A stretch of DNA of 64,000 nucleotides, taken from positions 28,934,020 through 28,998,019 of the forward strand of contig NC_035170.2 of NCBI RefSeq assembly GCF_001659605.2, in the 5' to 3' direction. How positions within the stretch are numbered: the first letter of the stretch is position 1; every line of letters starts with the position of its first letter. This DNA comes from Manihot esculenta. Taxonomy: Eukaryota; Streptophyta; Magnoliopsida; Malpighiales; Euphorbiaceae. The position numbers were made by a program, and so were the translations under genes. Below the pieces are notes generated by a model. The model made no database searches, had not been told where the DNA came from, and worked only from the letters and a program-made list of their open reading frames with translations. Positions 47,201 to 64,000 of the stretch are shown here, in pieces.

Positions 47201-49511
47201 ACTAAGGAATACCTGCCCCCTAAGCAGCCTCCCAGTTACCACAGTTAATTGAGTACAGCATGCCAATAAATGAGAAGGAGATTCTGGCGTGCAAGGAAAG
47301 TATATTTAGTTTAAGAAAATTAAGGCGTCTTGAAAACCAAAGACAGCAGGAATGTTATTCGGAAGTTTTTATGACTAGAGTCCAGAAAAGTCAACTCCAG
47401 GGTAATAGGGTGCTTTAGAATTTAATAGAAAATAAGAATGTGTTATTATGATGGAAGTACTTCACTTTGATGCAACTTCTTAGTGAAAGAAGGTGTTGCC
47501 TGCTAGTGGCAGGCAGTTGTGGCTCTTAATAATAAGGACTTTACAGATAGTAATAGCTTACATGGAGAGAGACAGTAAACTAGTAATACTTCATTTTTGC
47601 ATTAGTAATATTTATTTTGTCAAGAGTATCTTCTCTTTTTTCTTTAAAAAAAAAGAAATATCTCTCCATTGCTGAAATATCAAAATCACACTCATAAACT
47701 AGTACATGGATAAACAAGATGCAAGAAGCACATGTATATATGAAAAAGACATTCGGAGAGACCATAAAATCCTGTGTTACAAATGCAGGCTGAAAAGTTA
47801 GCTAAATGAATTTTTCATACGAATTATGTAATCCAATTGGCAAAACAATAAATAAATTTAAAAACAAGTTTCAACTCACCGAAAACTAGAAAGAATGGAG
47901 GGACCAGCCAGCACATCTCCACTTGTAGATACCATGACAGGATCAACCACCAAAGCTGCCTTCAAATATCTGATTAAGTCAATTCAAAAGGAACAAGAAC
48001 TTTAAACACAAAAGCAAGCCATCGATGCTCAACCTTTCTGCATACCTCTGACAGGAAACTCCCTAAGACTCTCATGAAGAATCTTGACTATACCAATAGA
48101 AGGCAGCATTCCTGTTTTCACCTAACATGATTTTTCAATAGATTTCATTACAAAATCACACTGGAAACATATCATCGAAATATATGACTTTTTTTGGTGG
48201 GGGAGGGGGGAAGAAAAAGAGGCTAAATTGGTGAAGCACATTGAGGAACAACTCTTAAGTATTTTAGTGTTCAAGAGTTCTCCTCCATCATCAAGCTTAA
48301 ATCAGCATCGTAAAATAAAAACTGATTCTACACATCTTGTACCATAATTGACATTGACACATGAAACACTAAGACGAGTTCAAAACATCACCCATATTAA
48401 CCTTTAAATTCAACCTACCACATCAACTTGCATATCCGAAAGCACAGACTTCAGCTGCTCGGCAACAAAATCCTCAGGCACAATGTTTACGCCCTAGGAA
48501 CCATAAAAAAAATACCAAAAAAAAATTATAAAAAAAACCACAAATCCAAAAATTAATTGGACAAAGTCACCGAACAACTTCTAATCTATTGCTTTCTACC
48601 ATTTAGCTTATTACATGCAACTGAACTAAGCCAGCTAATTTCTGCATTCATTCCCATGAAGCAAGTACAAAATCTAGAATTGAATTTCTCGTTTCTCGAA
48701 TTTCCTCGGTGATAAGTAAGTAATTCTCGTGACCACACAAAAAGCAATCGAAAGGAAACCTGAACTCCAACAGTGTTCTGCGCGGTAACAGCCGTTATCA
48801 CAGTGGAGCAATACACCCCACGCGCTGCACAGGCCTTGATATCGGCTTGTATTCCAGCACCAGCACCCGAATCAGACCCGGCAACGGTCAATACATGAGG
48901 TATTTTCGTTTTCGAGGCACCATCTGACACTGAAGCACCATTTCCTTCCATAGCCATGAAAGTTCTGACTCTTTCGCTTCGATGAAAGATCAATTTCGAG
49001 AATCTTGATCTCGGAATAACAGGTTTCTGATACAGCAGAAATTTGAGAAGAAGGAAACTGTTCAAAAAATACAATATATGTAACTGAACAACATATATTC
49101 TCAACTATAATTTTCTAAGCTCAAATAAATCAAAACTCGAAGTCGGAAAACGCATGTTGTTTGGCAGCTGAGAAGACGCGGGAAAATGAAGGAAAAGTAT
49201 TTAATTATGTATTTCAATTAAGAAAAGATGTTCAGATTTCACACGGTAGTATCAAAAAAAACTTGTTCAGTTGATGAGAAACAGCAGCACAACAAAGTAT
49301 ATATTACAATTGCTTTTAAAGAACAAAAAATTGAAAAAAGCAAGCTACTAGATAGACAGGCGACTGGATAATAAACTAAAAATCTTATCTTCTTTAAACA
49401 ATGACAATCCATTTCTAGCACTTTCTTATCAACCAAACACCTTTTTCTTTCGGTAGTTACCTTGACCCCGTTGAAGATGTATGAATTGGAGAGTAATCCA
49501 CAGCCCGCCAT
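41274..49511 (-). CDS. TH1: Bifunctional thiamine enzyme TH1: HMP-P kinase + thiamine-phosphate synthase, 10 exons
   Basis: Exons in transcript order: 49511-49461, 49026-48760, 48493-48419, 48121-48046, 47955-47880, 46427-46293, 43734-43670, 43544-43417, 43017-42761, 41805-41274, giving 1662 nt and 553 aa with matching phases. The N-terminus is a plausible plastid transit peptide ([17 protein letters not shown], then Arg/Ser-rich to about 40). The ThiD-type HMP-P kinase domain covers about 60-290, with [15 protein letters not shown] (65-79) and HGTGCTLAS from 266. The ThiE-type synthase domain covers about 340-545 ([40 protein letters not shown]). It makes HMP-PP and joins it to thiazole phosphate to give thiamine monophosphate in plastids. 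Intron 6 carries nested transposons; intron 9 carries a MITE. Confidence 0.96.
42158..42680. mobile_element. MITE (hAT-type) in TH1 intron 9
   Basis: A 523-bp insertion with ends TTTAGGGCTGTGCAATCAG and, inverted, AGGGCTGAGCGTAAATCAG, flanked on both sides by ACTAGGAA (42150-42157 and 42681-42688), an 8-bp duplication typical of hAT elements. Both subterminal regions are full of GGTTCGGTT/AACCGAACC repeats, giving long imperfect inverted arms around an AT-rich centre. No coding capacity. Confidence 0.75.
44387..45866. mobile_element. hAT-like DNA element in TH1 intron 6, host of a copia insertion
   Basis: Ends CAGTGGCAGATGC and, inverted, CACTGGCGGAGCC, followed on each side by related TTGAG...CAAGGA segments. 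A perfect 8-bp duplication ACTACACC (44379-44386 and 45867-45874) flanks it, as expected for hAT. The interior is AT-rich apart from a Ty1/copia fragment. No transposase is visible. Confidence 0.7.
44750..45640 (-). pseudogene. Ty1/copia reverse transcriptase / RNase H fragment with LTR start
   Basis: Minus-strand reading, with stops and frameshifts. [20 protein letters not shown] and TRPDIA lie near 45540-45630, the end of copia reverse transcriptase. [20 protein letters not shown] and [18 protein letters not shown] lie near 45350-45480. RNase H follows, with [24 protein letters not shown] and DMLTKG (44969-45223). After it, GGGAGAAT and TGTTGAAAAAATCC (upper edge 44871) look like a polypurine tract and LTR start; the LTR's far end is unclear. 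The 5' two-thirds of the element is missing. It lies in the same orientation as TH1, inside the hAT-like element. Confidence 0.8.
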
Positions 49512-51372
49512 CTAAAGTAAAGGATTGCAGAACTAGATAGCAGATACAACTATACCGCCTCCAAACTTTGAACCAGGACCAGTACCGGACTGGGCCCGAT
49601 TTAACTTTTGTTTTTAAATTAACTATTTAATTCTAATATATTAAAATTTATTAGTTAATTCTTTTATTTTAAAAAATATATTAAAATATTTTTAATATCT
49701 TAAAAAAATTATTAATTAATTTTACTTACTAAATATTATTAGAAAAAATTAAAATACTTTAAAGAGATTAATCAATAGAATTTTTAAAAATTTAAGTGAT
49801 TAATTAATAAATTTTTTAAAATTATAATAATTAAATAATAAAATATTTAATTATTAAAATTAATTAATTAATTAATATATTTTTTAAAATATAAAATTAA
49901 CTAATGAAATTTAATATAATGATTAAATAAAAAAATTATTATTATTATAAAATAAATTTATTCAAAAAATATAAAAGAATAAAAGAAAAAAGAAAAATAT
50001 CCTGTAATTTAGGGTGATTACCACTTTTTAAAGTGACATCAACTTTGCGATAAAGCAATAACTATATTAATATATTATTAGCAAAATTAGCAAAATTGTA
50101 ATTTTTTAACGAATAATGTTAATTATTTTTTTATTATTAAATTAATGATTTTTTTTAAAGAAATTAAATCTTTCAAGCCTCGTATAAAACATATTTTAAT
50201 TCTTTTTGTGGTGCTTTTCAATATACATATTAGAGTTTTTTATTTAAAGTATATGCTGTCTATTTTAATTGTTTTTTTATGTAAAATAAGCTAAAATTAT
50301 GTAAAGTAAATACTCTTTTTTCGTTTATTTTTATTATTTTCTGCTAATATATTGAAATTGAAATTAAAATATTTTAGAGTTTCATATATTTTTAACTATG
50401 CTATAATTTGAGTTATAATATTAAAAAATAAATTTAAAATACAATTTATATATTATAATGTATGAAACTTTAGTATCGTTATAATTTAAAGTTTTTAATC
50501 GAATCGAAACCATTGAAACATAAAACCCTTCAAACCATCCATTCAATTTGGAAGCGGCTCATGGCCAGATCACTCAATAAAATTTATTATTGTTTGGTTT
50601 TGAAACTATTTATAAATCTATTGAATTTGATGCATAATTTAAATTCGATCAAATCTAGCTTCCATTCATTCTTAGAGATTCATTAGTCAAAACAACATAA
50701 ATTTTATCTAAAATTAGATTATTCGGTCTTCTTTGTGTATCACCGTAAATCAATTATCCAACTAAAGTTACTTTTTTATAAAATATACAATATTTTTTTA
50801 TCTCTTAAGAGAATTTTGTTTGTCTTTACCATTTATCTTATTCATAAAGCTATGCTTGCATTTTTACCAAATTACAATTATCAAAAGGTAGGGAATGGCT
50901 TCTCCTCCTAGTTGGACGGGAGTCATTCTCCTTTCATGAGATGGAATTATATATTATTTTTAATATAATTATATTTTTTATAAGTACATTCTTATTCAAT
51001 GAGAGTTTTTTTGTTTGCATGCTTATTTGAAAAGTGTCATTCTTCTTTGGGCTAATGGTGCTGGGAGGACACCTCTAATAAGGACCTCCCCTTAATAAAT
51101 TTGTAGCTCATAGTCACTCAAAGCCTAGAGATGGCTAAAGCTTTTGTCTCCCTCAATGCTTTTCATTAGCTATGGGTCTTTTATGTGCAATTTCAACTCT
51201 TATATAATGACATTGTCTTGTTTTGTTTGTAGTATTCTTGCTCGTATTTGTATTTTTTTTTTTTTTTGGAGAAAGCCAACACATCTATTCCATATGTCTT
51301 TTTTATGTTTCATGAAACTTGCTTGGATTTTTTTGGTATCCTTTACCTAAAGGTGCTTATTTGGGTGAATAT

Positions 51373-51994
51373 TAGGGATGTAAATAAACATAATTTTAAA
51401 TAATTCAAACTTAATTTGTTAAAATTTTGTGAGTCAAAACCAAGTTCGAGTTTTATTTTTTTCAAATTCGAGCTGAGTATTAATAAAGTTAAACTTGATT
51501 CGTTTAGTAAAACAGTTTAGATAAATCGTGTTTTTATCGAATTTAATTTTAAATAATTCATGAATAGTTCATTATATGAGTTTTAGTTTAAAATTAAATA
51601 ATTTTAATTAAATAAATATATATACAAATTACCTCGTAAATTTAGACTCTTAAATCATAACAATTTAAATATATACAAGTTTTAATATTATAATTAAATT
51701 ATATATAATTTAATTTTAAAAAATTTAAATTTAACTCATGAAAATATATGCAGAATTTATATATTCAATCTATTTAATAAGATTATTCACAAGTCTGCTC
51801 ATAAATTAAAAAATAAGTAGAAAGCACGAGTTTTAACAAATTAAATACTATGAAAGTCAAGTGTGACTCGTTTATTAAATAAGTATAAAAATGAAGTTCG
51901 ACCTTAATTTATTTAAAAATCAAATTGAATCCAATCAAAATTTTATCAAACAAAGTTTAAATAACTCACAAAAAGTTTAATTATTTATATTCCT
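51373..51994. mobile_element. hAT-type MITE, 622 bp
   Basis: Starts TAGGGATGTAAATAAAC and ends with the inverse of AGGAATATAAATAATT, flanked by a perfect 8-bp duplication GTGAATAT (51365-51372 and 51995-52002). AT-rich interior with no coding capacity. Confidence 0.75.
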
Positions 51995-53108
51995 GTGAAT
52001 ATCCGATCTCCAATCTAGCTTGATGCGGCTATGCTTCTGTCTCCATAGTTACTATATGTGCATCGACTTCTAAAGTAACTGTGTTACTGCTTGTCGGGTC
52101 GTCCAAGTTGCATATTGAATTTTCCTGAGTGGAATCGGTTCCTTTTAAGCTCAATTTCTTAGTTTCTTTTTTATAGACTGCTATGGGTTACGGGGCATAA
52201 GCCTCTCAATATTGAGCTAGTAAGCAAGTTCACTATATCTTTAGGAAAAACAAATGGACGGAATTAATATGAAATAAATTTACTTAAAAACGATTTATAA
52301 TTTAGTAAATATTTACTATAATTTATTTAAAATTTAATACACATTTTACATGATTTTTAACTTAAAAGAAAAATTATAAAATTTTACAACGGTCTATTAC
52401 GGGTTGTTTTTTCTCATAATTTAATAAATTTACTTATAAATAAATAATTCATAAATATTTTAGTGTTTAATTTGACTTATAACAATAATATTTAATGGTA
52501 ATATTTATTATTTAGATTAAATCAAAATATTAATTTATTTAACAATAATTTATATTTTTATTATTAATTTATTAAAAAGATATTAATTTATATTGGTATA
52601 TGATTTATTTTAATTTGCGATTTATATCACTATTTGAATAAATTTATTAATGTCATTTATTATTTTTATATTCAACAACTTAAATCATTATATAAACAAC
52701 TAACTATAATTATTAATCTCTACTAAAACGGTTAATAACTATTCAAATCACTAATATGTTGTACATGAAAATTATAAATTAAAAAATATACAAAAATTCA
52801 CATTTTCATATTAAATTTTAAATAATGCTAATTAAATATTAAACCTTTTAAAAATTTACAGTCATACCTTAAAATTTTATTAATTTGTTAATGTTATAAA
52901 TTTGAGAAAAATATGAAATTCAAGATTTTAATTGATAATAAAATTAATATAGTGTAGACTTATAAAAAACTAAAATATTTTTTTTTAATTAACTCATTAT
53001 ATAATTAATGCGTATAAAATAAAGAAACATTTGCTATTTCTTAAAAAGTAAAATTTCATAGAAAAAAAATAAAAAGTATTATTATTGTTATTGTAATTAT
53101 TTGAGTAG

Positions 53109-53144
<36 letters not shown>
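53109..53144. repeat. (ATT)n microsatellite upstream of RECQ4A
   Basis: About 12 ATT units lie roughly 70 bp before the presumed RECQ4A first exon. Confidence 0.9.
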
Positions 53145-53146
<2 letters not shown>

Positions 53147-53199
53147 AATACGCTATAATTTACATTTTGCGATTATTATTTTTTGGATCTGAAAAAGGC

Positions 53200-53370
53200 G
53201 AAGTATCCCGCCCTTGCACTCCGCGGCTTATTTTTTTGAAGAGCGCGCTCTCGCTCATACACACCCACCCCCACAGGCACAGTCCCTCTCCCTCCCTCTC
53301 CCTCTCCCTCTCGAATTCTCATTTTGCTCGCCGCCGATTACCCAAGCTAAAGCAGATCCACATTCTCCTG
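53200..53370 (+). other. Presumed 5' untranslated first exon of RECQ4A
   Basis: A GC- and CT-rich block with the pyrimidine run CCCTCTCCCTCCCTCTCCCT (near 53284) ends at CTCCTG|GTAAGC, a good donor site. The next usable acceptor before the coding start is at 55042. The 5' limit is approximate. Further leader exons in between cannot be excluded. Confidence 0.5.
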
Positions 53371-55051
53371 GTAAGCTTTCGTCTCTATCAAACCCTAAAA
53401 AGTTTATACTCAAAGGTCAGATTCTGTTTATATCATTGCTTTAATATTTAATAGCGATACATGCTCGTATTAGTTGGCGAAAATATTGTTAATTTCTGAG
53501 TTTTGTGTCCATTTCCATCTTCTACTATAAGGTTTCATTGAGCGTGTTTTATTTTTATTTTTGATTTTTTTTTGTTAAGTGAAAGTTGTGTAAAGGCGTG
53601 TTTGGGCATCCCCTGGAAACTGGATTGAAATGCTCACTTTAGGATTTCAGATATTACTGTCTTTCACTCTTTAGCCGTTTAGTCGAGTGTTCTTTGTCAT
53701 TGCGCAAAAATGAAATGTATTATTATTATTATTATTAGTTTGGTTTAATTTGTCTAAGAGCTGCTAATTGATAGAGAGGAAACGCATGCTCATGTGTTAT
53801 ACTAAGCATTAACAGAGGAAATAACGAAATTTCAAATGGAAAATTATATGTGCTTGCAGAGCTAATTGGCTTGATAAAAATAAGTCCATAGGAAAAGATT
53901 GCTTATTTGTTTTCTTGTTGTTTTGAATTTGATAGCTCGAATTGCTGCTCGTGCTGTGTCTGTATCTCTTGAATTAGTAAAAATGAGTGGCTCAATTTAG
54001 AAGAATAATATTAGTCTGACAAATTGGACATGTCATAGAACAATATGAAGACTCAATGATGGATTTTGGTGTAATATGATTGTTCAATGAAGCATATTTT
54101 TGCTCCAAGATAAATATATTTATTAAAGGGATGCGTGCAGTAGTCTGAAGAATTTTGTGATTTTGTCTTTTGAACTACTTTTTTTATTGCAATTTATGGA
54201 ATGCAAGAATTATGCCTTGTATTTCAGTTAACTAAATTTAAAATTATGTTTAGATCTTTAGCATAGCTGAAGACTACATGAATGTGCGGATGGGGCCGAA
54301 AACAAGGGACTAGATAACTTTTGAACTTAGTAATTAGAATTGGATTTTACATCTTGTCATAAAGCTTTTTCTTTTTTAATCTTTTTTAGAGCTAGATTGA
54401 CATATTGGGAAGTATTCTTTGTTAGTTATTGGAATAGACTTTTCTTCTCCTTTATGTCTCTCTCTCCATCTCTCAACAAATTACAATATCACATGTTTTT
54501 GAAAGATTTTGTGTTTAGGGTTGTATGCCTGGCGGCTTATTTCAAAGGCTGAATCCAAATACTACTATGGGTTATTATGAATTTTTTGTATACAATTGTT
54601 GCAAGCAAACAATAGATCACAAAATTATGAACGATGAAGTAAAGGATGACAAATATAAAAAATCTTCAGTTTTACATCCAAGTTTGCATTTACCATTAAC
54701 AATGCTTCTAGGTTCAAGATTTTGTTTTAGTCTCCTTCTCTCTCTCTTCTGTCCCCTATTACTATGTGCTTACATGATTTGCATGTAGGATTTTTCTATT
54801 TATGGATGCAATACCCAAGTGAAGGAGCTCGTCTTGGAAATTGTTGATAGTTGATAACTTCACCAAGGGATACCAGCCGCTCAAGTTATGTTTCTGCTAT
54901 TTGTTGTTTTCAATCATTTTTTGTTAACTTTTTGGGTCAATTATCTTACACTGAAAGGTTATTGTTGGTGGGTGGCAATTAATTTATTTGGTAATGCACA
55001 AAATTTTAATTTATACGATATATAAATTTTCTTGTAAAGCAGGTGTTCTTA

Positions 55052-55111
55052 ATGATGTGGTTTTTGATGGTGAAAAGAATTACCAGAAGTAGGCAGATAA
55101 CTGACGACTAA
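55052..55111 (+). promoter_or_regulatory. Upstream ORF in the RECQ4A leader, 19 codons
   Basis: Within the exon at 55043-55132, an ATG-ATG start opens a frame reading MMWFLMVKRITRSRQITDD. It ends at TAA 55109-55111, ten bases before the main ATG. Such a short spacing would be expected to lower reinitiation at the main start. Confidence 0.5.
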
Positions 55112-55121
55112 GGAAAAACGA

Positions 55122-63460
<8,339 letters not shown>

Positions 63461-64000
63461 GTTTCTTGATGTGTGCTAATTTTATTCTGCTTCATCAAGA
63501 AAGAAATTTCAACCAAACCGTGATTCATTCTGTACAGTTTTATATCTCAGGTTCTTATTAAAGGCAAACGCCTTCTAGTTACAAGTACCATGTCATTAAG
63601 TTCTGTGAGCGGCCTGAAACATTCGGTGATCTAATGAAATGAAAAATTGAGGTGTAGCATTGAAAGGCAAGTGACATTAAGCTAGAAGCATGTAGCTGGT
63701 GAATAATGTATGTTAGAAGGTGTTTTAAGTTTATGGTACCAAATGCTAGCAACTTATTATCAGCAACTTATCTGTAACGGGACAATTTTGATAAGAATAT
63801 GTGACCCCTTCTCGACCTATAAGATTAAGTGTCTAGGTTCAGGGTATCACCCCAAGGGAGAATTCTTCAATGGGCAGGTCAGGATGTAGGGTTGGACTAC
63901 GTGGCATCGCATTAACAACTGGCTGCTGATGTAATCGTCCAAAGCCTAATCGACTTGAGTTGCAGCTTATGGAGCGTTACCCAGAGATAGTGTAACCTTA
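63461..64000. other. RECQ4A 3' untranslated region and unidentified flank
   Basis: The first 200-300 bp are probably the 3' untranslated region. From about 63770 the composition becomes less AT-rich (CTGTAACGGGACAATT, then a GC-richer stretch to the end). This could be the edge of another repeat or gene, but no motif was recognised. Confidence 0.4.

Larger units (their letters stand above)
49512..53200. other. Intergenic region between TH1 and RECQ4A (divergent)
   Basis: The two genes are transcribed away from each other, so both promoters lie here. The TH1 promoter should be within the first few hundred bases after 49512. The rest is AT-rich with one clear MITE (51373-51994) and no recognised gene. 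Confidence 0.6.

Overview
This is plant nuclear DNA: AT-rich intergenic tracts, GT-AG introns, LTR retrotransposons and small DNA transposons, and five recognisable eudicot protein genes. The gene content would fit a Malpighiales/Euphorbiaceae-type genome such as cassava or rubber tree. That placement is an impression from sequence style and has not been tested.

Layout. Positions 1-6774 hold the 3' part of a Ty3/gypsy chromovirus (Del/Tekay-like): one unbroken gag-pol frame, a polypurine tract and a complete 2287-bp 3' LTR rich in GC palindromes. Positions 6775-10423 are a graveyard of older retroelements, including a minus-strand Tat-type gag remnant with a probable LTR. After a 3 x 133-bp tandem repeat comes an intronless GRAS gene that is DELLA-like but has no DELLA domain (12695-14059, +). 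An intronless chloroplast ferredoxin follows (14638-15078, -), then a 12-exon TM9SF/TMN (endomembrane protein 70) gene (16236-24535, -). Positions 24536-34850 are intergenic and contain a 1528-bp foldback transposon with a perfect 9-bp target-site duplication. A 9-exon subclass I SnRK2 kinase lies at 35354-38449 (+). TH1, the bifunctional thiamine enzyme (HMP-P kinase plus TMP synthase), has 10 exons at 41274-49511 (-). It converges on SnRK2 and carries a nested hAT-like/copia insertion in intron 6 and a MITE in intron 9. A RECQ4A-type BLM-like helicase fills 53.2-63.5 kb (+), with 25 coding exons and a short uORF just before its start.

The exon models were built by hand from splice signals and family knowledge. 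Their lengths add up to whole codon numbers: TMN 596 aa, SnRK2 354 aa, TH1 553 aa, RECQ4A 1230 aa. The genes do not form a pathway; they are ordinary plant loci separated by transposon-rich DNA. No clearly novel biological system is visible. The most unusual objects are the foldback element split into a gene-like reading frame, the DELLA-less DELLA homologue and the palindrome-studded LTR.
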